Source: Pseudomonadales bacterium (GTDB lineage: Bacteria; Pseudomonadota; Gammaproteobacteria; Pseudomonadales; Azotimanducaceae). From it: a DNA stretch of 64,000 nt. This document shows positions 36,935 to 45,829 of the stretch, piece by piece (position 1 is the stretch's first letter; each line of letters begins with the position of its first letter). Both the position numbers and the translations under genes were made by a program. The notes beneath the pieces are model-generated. The model worked only from the letters and a program-made list of their open reading frames with translations, searched no databases and had not been told where the DNA came from. The stretch is from assembly GCA_022827905.1 (NCBI GenBank), contig JAJEIQ010000045.1:1-64000 (forward strand), in the 5' to 3' direction.

Positions 36935-37390
36935 TCATCTTCCTGCTTCCCTCCGTGCCTGGGACAGCAGACCACCCGACCCGCTCCGGGACGGAGAGCC
37001 TCTTCCTGCTGCCCCCGCAGCCCTAGACAACAGACCGCCTGACCCACCTTCGGGCAACAGTCCGCTTTGTTCTGGCGGCAGTTCTGGTACCGGCAAGCGG
37101 GCGAACATGTTTTTTGTCCAAGCTTGAGCCGGATTGTTTACGTATTCCCAAAGATCTCCGGGCAGCCAACCATCCACGGTGTGGGCATTCACCTCCGAAA
37201 CCAAAAGCCATGCACCTGGCAAACGGCCGCGCAGAATGGCGCCGAGATCCTTCGCACTGAGCTTGGACACTAGGATCGCAGCGTATGGGAATGGCGCCAC
37301 CCAAGTTTCGACTCCCGCCGTGTCATTGAGAACGGCATGCACCTGCGATTGCGTACACGCTTGACTATAGGTGAAGAGGTAGGGTTTCAC
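36935..37390 (-). CDS. Orphan protein with repetitive Gly/Ser/Leu tail
   Basis: 151 residues, no signal or membrane segment. Residues 1-90 form a compact domain (MKPYLFTYSQ, VETWVAPFPYAAILVS, GAWLLVSEVNAHTVDGWLP, LWEYVNNP) that could adopt a small ferredoxin-like fold similar to Cas2/SinR-like proteins, though no active-site residue is evident and I do not recognise the family. The tail repeats the pattern GGLLS(R/Q)A. Its ATG overlaps the stop of the upstream membrane-protein gene by 4 bp, so the two form a coupled pair. Confidence 0.6.
   Translation of the reverse strand: MKPYLFTYSQACTQSQVHAVLNDTAGVETWVAPFPYAAILVSKLSAKDLGAILRGRLPGAWLLVSEVNAHTVDGWLPGDLWEYVNNPAQAWTKNMFARLPVPELPPEQSGLLPEGGSGGLLSRAAGAAGRGSPSRSGSGGLLSQARREAGR
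36939..37064. repeat. 63-bp imperfect tandem duplication in the orphan gene's 3' end
   Basis: Two adjacent units begin with CTTCCTGCT (36939 and 37002) and share a CAGACC(A/G)CC(C/T)GACCC core; a degenerate third copy may follow. On the minus strand the units encode the repeated GGLLS(R/Q)A blocks of the tail. Such repeats can change copy number by slippage. Confidence 0.55.
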
Positions 37391-37824
37391 GGTGTTGCCT
37401 TTTCACTAGCGGAACCAGAACTTTCGTCGTCAGTTCGCGTTTCCTTCTGCGTTGGATTTGATTCAGGGCCTTGAAGTGGAAGTTTGTCTTCAGGCATTGG
37501 TTGGGGCAACTCCTTTGCAGCAATCATCTGAGTCCGCGCCATTCCAATGCGATACTCCTCGGATTGCAGCCTATCCGGATCGTTTTTTGCGAATGCTGAA
37601 TAGTGGCGATGATAGTCCCAGAGTGCAGCAAGCGCCACAAGCACGAAAACAGCACTGAAAATCGGAATTTCCCACACAACCGCAATTGTTCGGAACAGCC
37701 ATGCAGCAAAGATGAATCCCGGAACTAGTAGTAGCGTTGGAACCAGTGGCCCCATGGCCGTGCCTCGCTTGACGAGCACACTGCCAACGTCCCGAATTCC
37801 GCCCACGATGTCCCGAAAATCCAT
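37387..37824 (-). CDS. Small membrane protein with acidic cytoplasmic tail, unknown function
   Basis: 145 residues with two hydrophobic helices (about 25-48 and 55-70: PLVPTLLLVPGFIFAAWLF and IPIFSAVFVLVALAALW) and a polar C-terminal half rich in Pro, Glu, Ser and Thr. I do not recognise the family. It is the first gene of a coupled pair with the orphan protein (4-bp overlap, ATGA). Base composition is visibly lower in GC than in the flanking transporter genes, which suggests a recent arrival. Confidence 0.6.
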   Translation of the reverse strand: MDFRDIVGGIRDVGSVLVKRGTAMGPLVPTLLLVPGFIFAAWLFRTIAVVWEIPIFSAVFVLVALAALWDYHRHYSAFAKNDPDRLQSEEYRIGMARTQMIAAKELPQPMPEDKLPLQGPESNPTQKETRTDDESSGSASEKATP

Positions 37825-37884
37825 GGCATCTCTACTCAGAAGTTAACCAACTCTGTGACTTAAGCCGACTAGGTTGTCGGCAAC

Positions 37885-39186
37885 CTACAACGACACAAAC
37901 TTAACGCAGAACACCGCTGCCACCAAGTACACCGCAGCTGGGCATTCGCCAGCCCGGCCGCTCAGGAGCTTGATGGCCGCGTAGCTGATGAAGCCGGCGC
38001 CGATGCCGTCGGCGATGGAGAAGCTTAGGGGCATGGCGACCGCAGTGAGGGCGGCGGGGGCGGATTCGGTGAGGTCCTTCCAGTCGATGTCGGTCAGGGA
38101 GCGGGCCATGACGACGGCGACGAACAGCAGGGCGGCCGCGGAGGCGTAGGGCGGGACGCTTTGCGCCAACGGGGCGAACACCAAGCAGAGCAGGAAGAGC
38201 GCGGCCACCACCACGGCGGTGAGGCCGGTGCGGCCGCCGCTTTCCACCCCGGCAGCGCTTTCGATGTAGCTGGTTGTGGGCGAAGTGCCCGCCACCGCCC
38301 CGATGACGGTGGCGCTGGAGTCGGCCAACAGGGCGCCCCGCAGGCGGGGCAGCTTGCCGTCGGCGTCCAGCAGCCGGCCGCGGGTGGCGACGCCGACCAA
38401 GGTGCCGGCGGTGTCGAATACATCGACCAGCAGCAGCGTGAAGATGACGCTCAGCATGGCGAGATCGAAGACGCCTACCAAGTCGAACTGAGCAAGCACG
38501 GGCGTCAATGAGGGCGGCGGGGCGACGATGCCGTGAAACTCCGCTTGGCCAGCCAGCCAAGCAACCGCGGATACCGCGAGAATTCCAATGATTATGGCGC
38601 CGCTCTGGCCGCGGCTGGCCAAGGCGGTGATGACGAAAAAGCCGACCAGCGCGGCGGCTGGCGCGAAGGCCGCCAAGTGGCCAAACGAAACCAAGGTGGC
38701 CGGGTTGGCGACGGCGACGCCCGCGTTCTGCAAGGCGATGAAGGCTAGAAACAGGCCGATGCCGGCCGACATGCCGTACTTGAGGTTGCGGGGGATCGAG
38801 TTGATCAGCCACTCGCGGATGGGCAGCAGGCTCAGAACCACGAAGATCAATCCGGATACGAACACCGCGCCCAAGGCCGTCTGCCACGGATGCCCGTTGC
38901 CGAGGACGATGCCGTAGGTGAAAAAGGCGTTCTGCCCCATCCCTGGCGCCAAGGCCACCGGATAGTTGGCGGCCAAGCCCATGATGAGCGAGCCGACGGC
39001 GGCGGCTAGGCAGGTGGCCACGAAGACCGCGCCGAAGTCCATGCCCGCCTCGGAGAGAATGGCCGGGTTGACCACGGTGATGTAGGCCATGGCCAGAAAG
39101 GTGGTCAGGCCAGCCACCGCCTCGCGCCGGATCGAGGTGCCTTGGCCGCTGAGATCAAAGCGTCGTTCCAGAAATTCCGAACCCAA
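37885..39186 (-). CDS. NCS2-family guanine/hypoxanthine-type permease
   Basis: 433 residues, about 12-14 membrane helices. The AzgA/GhxP branch of NCS2 is shown by FLAMAYITVVNPAILSEAGM, ALAPGMGQNAFFTY and GTSPTTSYIESAAGVESGGRTGLTAV. Members import hypoxanthine, guanine or adenine with protons. The start appears to be TTG at 39186 with a GGAAGG site upstream. It lies divergent from a TonB receptor and a purine-nucleoside-permease-family lipoprotein, suggesting a purine-scavenging locus. Confidence 0.9.
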   Translation of the reverse strand: MGSEFLERRFDLSGQGTSIRREAVAGLTTFLAMAYITVVNPAILSEAGMDFGAVFVATCLAAAVGSLIMGLAANYPVALAPGMGQNAFFTYGIVLGNGHPWQTALGAVFVSGLIFVVLSLLPIREWLINSIPRNLKYGMSAGIGLFLAFIALQNAGVAVANPATLVSFGHLAAFAPAAALVGFFVITALASRGQSGAIIIGILAVSAVAWLAGQAEFHGIVAPPPSLTPVLAQFDLVGVFDLAMLSVIFTLLLVDVFDTAGTLVGVATRGRLLDADGKLPRLRGALLADSSATVIGAVAGTSPTTSYIESAAGVESGGRTGLTAVVVAALFLLCLVFAPLAQSVPPYASAAALLFVAVVMARSLTDIDWKDLTESAPAALTAVAMPLSFSIADGIGAGFISYAAIKLLSGRAGECPAAVYLVAAVFCVKFVSL

Positions 39187-39345
39187 CGGCTGCCTTCCTT
39201 ATCCCTGCCCCCGCTCCCTGCCATGTTACCGCGCAAACCGGGCCGCAACCCACCGCAAAAACCGCTGGCCTTGAACCGGGAGCGCACTACAATGCGGGGT
39301 TTCCGGTTGACGGCGCACGGTTGGGCTGCGCGCAAACGAGTGAGG

Positions 39346-41784
39346 ATGATGGAAACAGGTCAAATGGGATGGCGCCTTCGCCAACTGTCAGGTTCAGGCG
39401 CGCTAGTGGCAGCGTTGGCGCTTGGGTCCCCGGTCTGGGGGGCGCAGGAGGAGGCGCCAGCGGATGACGAGGTGGTTGAACTCGAAACCTTCGTCGCCGA
39501 AGACCGGGCCGAGGACGAAATCGGCATCCTGCCGACGGAGCCGATGGACGCGGTCTTCGGCTTCGACAAGACGCTGCTCGAGACACCGCGCTCGGCGACC
39601 AGCATCACCATCGAGACCATCGAACAGTACGGCATCACGGAGATCGACGATTTCGTGGTGCTTTCGCCGGGCAGCTTCACCCAGTCGTTCTTCGGCGTTT
39701 CCGGCTCCCTCGATCTGCGCGGCACCTCCGGGGAGAACTACTTCAACGGGGTGCGGCGGCTGGACAACCCGGGCAACTACGCCACGCCCATCGGCGCCGC
39801 CGACCGGGTGGACATCGTGCGCGGCCCGGCGTCGGTGATCTACGGGCCAAGCAAGATCGGCGGCTACATGAACTTCATCCCCAAGTCCGCCCGCGCCGAG
39901 ACCGGGCAGTTTCTGTCCAGCCCCACCGGCGCGGTGGCCTTTACCGGGGGCAGTTGGAGCAAGTCCTTGCTCACCGCCGAAGTCGGCGGTCCCGGCCAGC
40001 TCGGAGAGCGCCCTTTCGGCTACTACCTCTTCGGGGAAGTCGAGGATTCAGGCAGCTACTACGACAACACCGGCACCGACAACACCATCCTGCAGGGCAC
40101 CTTCAACATGGACCTGTCCGAACGGGCGCGCATCGCCTTCGGCGGCATGTACCACGACTACAAAAGCAACCAGGTGGCGGGCTGGAACCGGCTGACCCAG
40201 GCGCTGATCGACGACGGCACCTACACCACCGGCTTGGCGATGCCCCTCGATGGGGACGGTGACGGGGCAATTTCCCACCAGGAGTTCAACGCCGCCAACG
40301 ACGGTGGCGGACTGTTTTCCTTCACCTTCAATCCGGCAGGCGTAACCGGACCGGTGACCTTCGGCCCTGACTTCGCGCTCGACCCCGCCACCGTGGGCGT
40401 GGCCAAACTGGACGGGCACCAAGTGCTGGTGGCCTCCGACGACACGTTGGAGAACGAGGATCTCATCCTCTACGCCGACATCATCATGGACCTCAACGAA
40501 AAATGGACGGTGACCAACAAGCTCTACTTTGAGTCCTACGAAAACCTCAACGAAAACGCCTACGGATTCTCCCAGTTCGCGGACTCCTGGGTGATCGAGA
40601 ACCAATTGATCGTCAACTACACCGAGGAGTTTGACGCCCTCACCCTGGACCTGCTCTTCTCGCCGTCCATACGCCACACCGACTTTGAGCACGCCAACGA
40701 CTTCATCAACGAGTTCTTCGACCGCCGCGACCTGACCGGCCCCTCCACCGCCCGCGACCTGCGCCTGCTGGCAACGCGCATCGACGACGACTACACCGAG
40801 TACTCGGTCGGCGATTACACCATCTACGGGCTGGCACTGCTGACCGACCTCGACTTCAACAACGGCCTGAACATCCTGCTCGGCGGCCGCTTCGACTCCA
40901 TCGACATGAGCAGCGGCCAACCGGGACACAAGACCCTGTTCGGCAGCGACATCGATGCCAGCTACACCGACGACGCCTTCTCCTGGACGGCCAGCGTCTC
41001 CTACACCACGCCGGTGGGCATCGTGCCTTACGTCACCGTCTCAAAGCAGACCACCGTGGTGGTCGGCCAAGGCTCCAACCTCAACCCCGAGGAAGTCCAA
41101 GCGGAGAACTCCGTGGCCAGCTCCAAGCTGTTCGAGGTGGGCGTCAAGGGGACCTTCCTCGACGAGCAACTGTTCGCCCAAGCGATTTACTACGAGCAGA
41201 AGCGCACCGACTTCAGCGCCCAGGCCATCGTCACCAACCAAGTCTCGGACACCGAGGGCTTCGAATTTGAACTGCGTTGGCTGGTTACTCCCAACTTCAC
41301 CCTCACCGCCGCCTACACCAACATCGAGGTGGTCAATCGGAGCACCCTGGACGGCGGCGGCCGGTTCAGCTTCCTGGGTGCCGAGGACCTGCCCGACACC
41401 GACCCCACCACTTTCTACGGCGGCACGGCGGCGGGCTTCGTCACCTTGGAGACCAACCCGAAAGCGCTGCGCACCGGGGTGCCGGAGAACATCATCAGCG
41501 TCAGCGGCATCTACCGCTTCGACACGGGGTTGCAGTTGTTCGGCAGCGTCATTGACGTGGACAGCGCCTATTCGGCGTTTTCCCGGGCGGTCAAGCTGCC
41601 CGCCTATACGCTGGTCAACCTCGGCGCCAAGTACGATCTCGGCAGTTGGTCATTCACCGTGACGGGCAAAAACCTCACCGACGAACGCTACTTCCGCTCC
41701 AACTTCCCAAACCTGTTCGGATCCGCCATCGTGCTGCCGGAACTGCCTCGGCACTATCAGGCAAGCGTGGCGTACAAGTTTTAG
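39346..41784 (+). CDS. TonB-dependent outer-membrane receptor
   Basis: About 812 residues. The N-terminus has a signal peptide (WRLRQLSGSGALVAALALGSPVWGAQ) and an acidic TonB-box-like segment (DDEVVELETFV). The plug domain (about 65-190) shows TPRSATSITIETIEQYGI, NYFNGVRRLDNP and ADRVDIVRGPASVIYGPSKIGGYMNF; the rest is a 22-strand barrel ending in Tyr-Lys-Phe, typical of outer-membrane insertion. Several start codons are possible (39346, 39349, 39364); all precede the signal peptide. Ligand unknown; neighbours suggest nucleosides or nucleic-acid fragments. Confidence 0.9.
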   Translation: MMETGQMGWRLRQLSGSGALVAALALGSPVWGAQEEAPADDEVVELETFVAEDRAEDEIGILPTEPMDAVFGFDKTLLETPRSATSITIETIEQYGITEIDDFVVLSPGSFTQSFFGVSGSLDLRGTSGENYFNGVRRLDNPGNYATPIGAADRVDIVRGPASVIYGPSKIGGYMNFIPKSARAETGQFLSSPTGAVAFTGGSWSKSLLTAEVGGPGQLGERPFGYYLFGEVEDSGSYYDNTGTDNTILQGTFNMDLSERARIAFGGMYHDYKSNQVAGWNRLTQALIDDGTYTTGLAMPLDGDGDGAISHQEFNAANDGGGLFSFTFNPAGVTGPVTFGPDFALDPATVGVAKLDGHQVLVASDDTLENEDLILYADIIMDLNEKWTVTNKLYFESYENLNENAYGFSQFADSWVIENQLIVNYTEEFDALTLDLLFSPSIRHTDFEHANDFINEFFDRRDLTGPSTARDLRLLATRIDDDYTEYSVGDYTIYGLALLTDLDFNNGLNILLGGRFDSIDMSSGQPGHKTLFGSDIDASYTDDAFSWTASVSYTTPVGIVPYVTVSKQTTVVVGQGSNLNPEEVQAENSVASSKLFEVGVKGTFLDEQLFAQAIYYEQKRTDFSAQAIVTNQVSDTEGFEFELRWLVTPNFTLTAAYTNIEVVNRSTLDGGGRFSFLGAEDLPDTDPTTFYGGTAAGFVTLETNPKALRTGVPENIISVSGIYRFDTGLQLFGSVIDVDSAYSAFSRAVKLPAYTLVNLGAKYDLGSWSFTVTGKNLTDERYFRSNFPNLFGSAIVLPELPRHYQASVAYKF

Positions 41785-41813
41785 GGGGTGGGAGCCCGAG
41801 GCCAGCACAGCCC

Positions 41814-42926
41814 ATGTTGATTGGCGATTGGCACAAACCGCTGGCCGTCCTCGCCGCGCTTTTGGCGCTGGCGGGCTGTGCCGAGCCAAACACTTCGGCA
41901 CCCCCTCCCTCCCAAGCGGCAAGCGCTGGCGCTCCCGTTCCAGTGCCAGTGCGCGTGGTGATCGTCACCATGTTCGAGCGGGGCGCGGACGAAGGCGACG
42001 AACCGGGCGAGTTTCAGTTCTGGAAGGAGCGCCGAAACCTCGATCAGCGCTTCGCCTTCCCGCACTCCCACCACGATCTCTACTACAACGCCGACTCACA
42101 AATTCTCGGCATGGTGACCGGCGTCGGCACCGCCAAGTCCGCCACGGCGACCATGGCGCTGGGCTTGGACCCACGCTTCGACCTCCGCCAGGCCTACTGG
42201 CTGGTGGCAGGCATCGCCGGCATCGACCCGGAGGATGCCTCGGTCGGCTCCGCGGTCTGGTCCGCGTACCTCGTGGACGGCGACCTGGGCTACGAGATAG
42301 ACGCCCGGGAGATTCCCGAGGATTGGGACTTTGGCTTCTTCGCCCGCCGCACCCGCTTTCCATTCGACCCCAACCGCCCGGAACCCCAGGGCGAGATGTT
42401 CCTCATCAATGAAGGCCTTCGCGACTGGGCCTTTGAGTTGACCAAGGACTTGGAACTGCCGGACTCCCCGCAACTGGCGGCGCACCGCAGCCTCTACGTC
42501 GAACATCCCAACGCCCGCCGGCCGCCCTTCGTCACCCGCGGCGGCCACATCGCCGCCATGACCTTCTGGCACGGGGCGCTGATGAACGATTGGGCCAACG
42601 CCTACGTCCGCTACTGGTCAGGCGGCGAGACCGACTTCGTCACCTCCGCCATGGAGGACACCGGCACCTATCAGGCCATCACCTACCTGCACGAGGCAGG
42701 CCGGGTGGATAAGGACCGCTTCCTAGTCCTGCGCACGGGCAGCAACCACACCATGCCGCCCCCCGGCATCAGCGCCGCCGAGAACCTGCTGCGCGAGAAC
42801 GAGGGCTATTCCGGGATGCGGGCCTCCTTGGAGGCGCTGTACATCGTGGGCGGCGCGGTAATCGACGAACTGCTCAGCGACTGGCCCCGCTACGCGGCCG
42901 AGGTCCCGGGGACGGCGGCTCCGTAG
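41814..42926 (+). CDS. Lipoprotein of the purine nucleoside permease (NUP) family
   Basis: 370 residues with a lipobox LALAGC, so a lipid-anchored envelope protein. The core (about 50-350) matches the NUP family (PF06516): VRVVIVTMFERG, ADSQILGMVTGVGTAKSATATMALGLD, WLVAGIAGIDPEDASVGSAVWSAYLVDGDLGYEID, and VTRGGHIAAMTFWHG. NUP proteins are related to nucleoside-phosphorylase folds; bacterial roles are poorly studied. The start lies 29 bp after the TonB receptor, so the two are likely one unit. The 3' end overlaps the convergent next gene by 53 bp. Confidence 0.85.
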   Translation: MLIGDWHKPLAVLAALLALAGCAEPNTSAPPPSQAASAGAPVPVPVRVVIVTMFERGADEGDEPGEFQFWKERRNLDQRFAFPHSHHDLYYNADSQILGMVTGVGTAKSATATMALGLDPRFDLRQAYWLVAGIAGIDPEDASVGSAVWSAYLVDGDLGYEIDAREIPEDWDFGFFARRTRFPFDPNRPEPQGEMFLINEGLRDWAFELTKDLELPDSPQLAAHRSLYVEHPNARRPPFVTRGGHIAAMTFWHGALMNDWANAYVRYWSGGETDFVTSAMEDTGTYQAITYLHEAGRVDKDRFLVLRTGSNHTMPPPGISAAENLLRENEGYSGMRASLEALYIVGGAVIDELLSDWPRYAAEVPGTAAP

Positions 42927-44028
42927 CGGCTTGCTGGTTGGCGGCGGGCTCAACCCGCCAAATGCTCGCGTTCTCGCCGTCCTCGACGACGTACAGATAG
43001 CCATCGTGGGCGCGCACGTCGCGGATGCGGCGGCCGAGTTCACTGAACAACGCCTCCTCGCCCACCACTGCGCCGTTCTCGACATCCAGGCGGCGGACTT
43101 CCTCATCCACCAAGGCGCCGGCGAAGAGGTCGCCCCGCCAGTCGGGGAAGCGGTCGCCGGCATAAACCGCCAAGCTGGACGGGGCTATGGACGGGGTCCA
43201 GTGGTCGAGGGGCGCGGCCATGCCCGGCGCCTCCTGAAACGGTGACACGTAGGCCCCGTTGTAGTCGGTGCCGTGGGTGACGGCGGGCCAGCCGTAGTTG
43301 GCCCCGGGAGTAAGCCGATTGGTCTCGTCGCCGCCGCGCGGGCCATGTTCGTTGAGGTACACCGTGCCGTCGGGGGCAACCGCCAAGCCTTGGGCGTTGC
43401 GGTGGCCATAGGTGTAGATGGCCGGATGGGCTCCGTCATGGCCGACGAAGGGATTGTCCTCGGGGATGCGGCCATCGGCGTGAATGCGCACGGTCTTGCC
43501 CAGCAGGCTGCCCAAATCCTGGGCCGCTTCCCGGAAGTCGAAACCGTCACCGGAGGTCAGCAGCAGGGTGCCATCAGGCAGGAAGTCCATGCGGCCACCG
43601 TAGTGAACCGCCGTCGGCTTGCGCGGCTCTACGGAGAAGATCACCTCGGCATCGACCAAGGCGCCATCCACCAGCCGGGCGCGCAAGATTTCGGTGGCGT
43701 TGTCGTCGGCGGGCGGCGCGGCGTAGGAGAGGAATAGGGTCTGATTGCCTGCAAAGCCGGGATGCAGCAGCACGTCGAACAGCCCGCCCTGGCTCAGGCG
43801 ATGCACCTCGGGCACGCCAGCAATGGGGTCGCTCAGCGCGCCCTCCGGAGAGACTTCCCGAAGCGTGCCGCCGAGTTCGGTGACCAACAGCCTGCCGTCG
43901 GGAAGGAAGGCGACGCACCACGGAAAATCCAAGCCCTCCGCAACGGGAACCAGCTTGTAGTCCTGCGCAGCGGCAACGGCCGTCGCCAAATTTAGGGCCA
44001 ATCCCACAATGACCGCTTTCGTTACCAT
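42874..44028 (-). CDS. Periplasmic PQQ-dependent sugar dehydrogenase-like protein (GSDH family)
   Basis: About 384 residues from the ATG at 44028, with a signal peptide (AVIVGLALNLATAVAAAQ). A six-bladed beta-propeller of the glucose/sorbosone dehydrogenase family: GLDFPWCVAFLPDGRLLVTE, QGGLFDVLLHPGF, AVHYGGRMDFLPDGTLLLTSGDG and IYTYGHRNAQGLAVAPDGTVYLNEHGPRGGDE. Related to YliI/Asd-type soluble aldose dehydrogenases that use PQQ; the sugar oxidised is unknown. An upstream start at 44058 would only lengthen the region before the signal peptide. Confidence 0.88.
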   Translation of the reverse strand: MVTKAVIVGLALNLATAVAAAQDYKLVPVAEGLDFPWCVAFLPDGRLLVTELGGTLREVSPEGALSDPIAGVPEVHRLSQGGLFDVLLHPGFAGNQTLFLSYAAPPADDNATEILRARLVDGALVDAEVIFSVEPRKPTAVHYGGRMDFLPDGTLLLTSGDGFDFREAAQDLGSLLGKTVRIHADGRIPEDNPFVGHDGAHPAIYTYGHRNAQGLAVAPDGTVYLNEHGPRGGDETNRLTPGANYGWPAVTHGTDYNGAYVSPFQEAPGMAAPLDHWTPSIAPSSLAVYAGDRFPDWRGDLFAGALVDEEVRRLDVENGAVVGEEALFSELGRRIRDVRAHDGYLYVVEDGENASIWRVEPAANQQAATEPPSPGPRPRSGASR

Positions 44029-44071
44029 AAGACCCCGGTTATCTTTAGCCCATGACAAGAGCCAAGCTTAC

Positions 44072-44515
44072 ATGATTCGCCGAATTGCAGCCTTCGCCAC
44101 CGGGGTGCTGGCCACTTACATCGTGGCGGCCATCGTTTCAACGCAGATGATACTGGGCGAGGTCGCCGGGTTGGGCATGCCGGTCAGCTTCGGCGACCGT
44201 GCCGCCGCGACGCTGCATGACTTGGCGGGAATGACCATGGCCTACCTGCCGCTGATCGGCGCCAGCCTGTTGGTCGCATTCCCAGTCGCCGCCGTGGCCC
44301 TGCGCTACGTCCGGCTGCCGCGCACCCTCGGCTACGCATTGGCGGGCGGCACCGCCATCTGGGCGCTGCATCTGATCATGACCGCCACATTCGGCATGCA
44401 TCCCGTGCCGGCCACCCGAACGGCTTTGGGGCTTGCGCTGCAAGCCGGGGCGGGGGTGGTTGGCGGCTACGTCTTCGCCCGCCTCGCCGCAGGGTCGTCA
44501 AGGACGGCACCGTAG
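44072..44515 (+). CDS. Small four-helix membrane protein, unknown function
   Basis: 147 residues with four predicted membrane helices (about 5-28, 50-72, 82-105, 112-135). No motif I recognise. The ATG at 44072 begins right before the first helix; a longer in-frame start at 44009 would overlap the divergent dehydrogenase start and is less likely. It ends 44 bp before the FAD monooxygenase and may share its transcript. Confidence 0.6.
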   Translation: MIRRIAAFATGVLATYIVAAIVSTQMILGEVAGLGMPVSFGDRAAATLHDLAGMTMAYLPLIGASLLVAFPVAAVALRYVRLPRTLGYALAGGTAIWALHLIMTATFGMHPVPATRTALGLALQAGAGVVGGYVFARLAAGSSRTAP

Positions 44516-44559
44516 CGAGGTGAGCGGCCGTTTGGGCTCGTTCGGCTCGCGGGGCGAGC

Positions 44560-45750
44560 ATGGCTAGCGGCCGTGTACTCATTGCCGGCGGGGGCATCGG
44601 CGGGTTGACGGCGGCGCTCTGCTTGGCCAAGGCGGGCTTCGAGGTGGCCCTGTTCGAGCAATCCGCCGAATTTGGCGAAATCGGCGCGGGCATTCAACTG
44701 AGCCCGAACTGCACCCGCGTCCTGCACCATCTAGGGCTGGAATCGGCCTTGGCGGCATGCGCCTTCCTGCCCGACGGCGGCGAGTTCCGGGCCTGGAAGT
44801 CGGGCAGGGTGATCGCCTCGTCAGTGCTCGGCCAGACCGTGCAGGAACAATACGGCTCCCCTTACTACAACATTCACCGCGGCGACCTACTGCGCGTGCT
44901 GGTGGAAGCGGCTGAACGTTCGTCCGCCATCGAGTTGAACAGGGCGTGCGAGGTGACGGGGTTCGAGCAGGAGGGGCACGTGCTGGTCATGGCCGGCGGC
45001 TCGGTCCGTGAGGGCGATGCGCTGGTTGGCGCCGACGGCATCCATTCGGCAGTCCGCGCCCAACTCTTCGGCGACGACGCACCACGGTTCACCGGCAACG
45101 TGGCTTGGCGGGCCTTGGTGCCTGCCGAACGGCTGCCCACCGGCCTGGTGCGGCCCATGGCCACCGCCTGGTGGGGGCCGCATAAGCACTTCGTTCACTA
45201 CTACTTGCGCTCGGGCACTGTGGTGAACTGCGTCTGCATCGTCGAAAAGACCGGCTGGGAGGTCGAATCCTGGACCGAGCGCGGCGAGTTCGATGAACTC
45301 AAGAGCGATTTCGCGAGCTGGCACGAGGACGTTCAAGCCCTGATCGACAACATGGACCGAAGCTCCCTGTACAAGTGGGCGCTGCACGACCGGGCGCCCA
45401 TGGCCCGTTGGGGCGAGGGCCTGGTCACCTTGCTCGGCGACGCCTGCCATCCCACCCTCCCCTTCATGGCCCAGGGCGCGGCGATGGCCATAGAGGATGC
45501 CGCCGTGCTGGCGGGCTGCTTGGCCGCCAACAGTGACGTGGCCGCCGGCTTGAAGCGCTATGAAGACCTGCGCCGCCAGCGCACGGCGGGGGTTCAGAAC
45601 GGCTCGCGACGCAACGCCAAGCTCTTCCACCTCACCGGGGTCAAGGCCTGGCTGCGCAATCAAGCGGCGAAGCGGGCCGGAGGGCGGGCAATGCACAACC
45701 TCTTTAGCTACGATGCCCTGCAAGCGGCACAGGCAAGAAAAGGTGCATAA
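44560..45750 (+). CDS. FAD-dependent aromatic-ring monooxygenase (salicylate hydroxylase-like)
   Basis: 396 residues of the group A flavoprotein monooxygenases. The dinucleotide-binding motif GGGIGG is at residues 10-15, the DG motif in VGADGIHSAVR near 150-160 and the GD motif in TLLGDACHPTLPFMAQGAAMAIEDA near 290. Such NAD(P)H-dependent enzymes hydroxylate phenolic or carboxylated rings. A VOC-fold protein, often a ring-cleavage or lyase enzyme, follows 79 bp later, so a small aromatic-degradation step is possible; the substrate is not evident. Confidence 0.86.
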   Translation: MASGRVLIAGGGIGGLTAALCLAKAGFEVALFEQSAEFGEIGAGIQLSPNCTRVLHHLGLESALAACAFLPDGGEFRAWKSGRVIASSVLGQTVQEQYGSPYYNIHRGDLLRVLVEAAERSSAIELNRACEVTGFEQEGHVLVMAGGSVREGDALVGADGIHSAVRAQLFGDDAPRFTGNVAWRALVPAERLPTGLVRPMATAWWGPHKHFVHYYLRSGTVVNCVCIVEKTGWEVESWTERGEFDELKSDFASWHEDVQALIDNMDRSSLYKWALHDRAPMARWGEGLVTLLGDACHPTLPFMAQGAAMAIEDAAVLAGCLAANSDVAAGLKRYEDLRRQRTAGVQNGSRRNAKLFHLTGVKAWLRNQAAKRAGGRAMHNLFSYDALQAAQARKGA

Positions 45751-45829
45751 TTGGGTGTTGAAGCCACTCTGAAAGCGCCCGGAACGGCGGAAAACCGGTG
45801 GCGCCTAGCGGATCAAGGAGGAGGACGAC

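Noticed and set aside
36935-37390. Cas2-like CRISPR protein
   Set aside because: The N-terminal pattern is only loosely ferredoxin-like, the Cas2 catalytic Asp context is absent and no CRISPR array or other cas gene is nearby.
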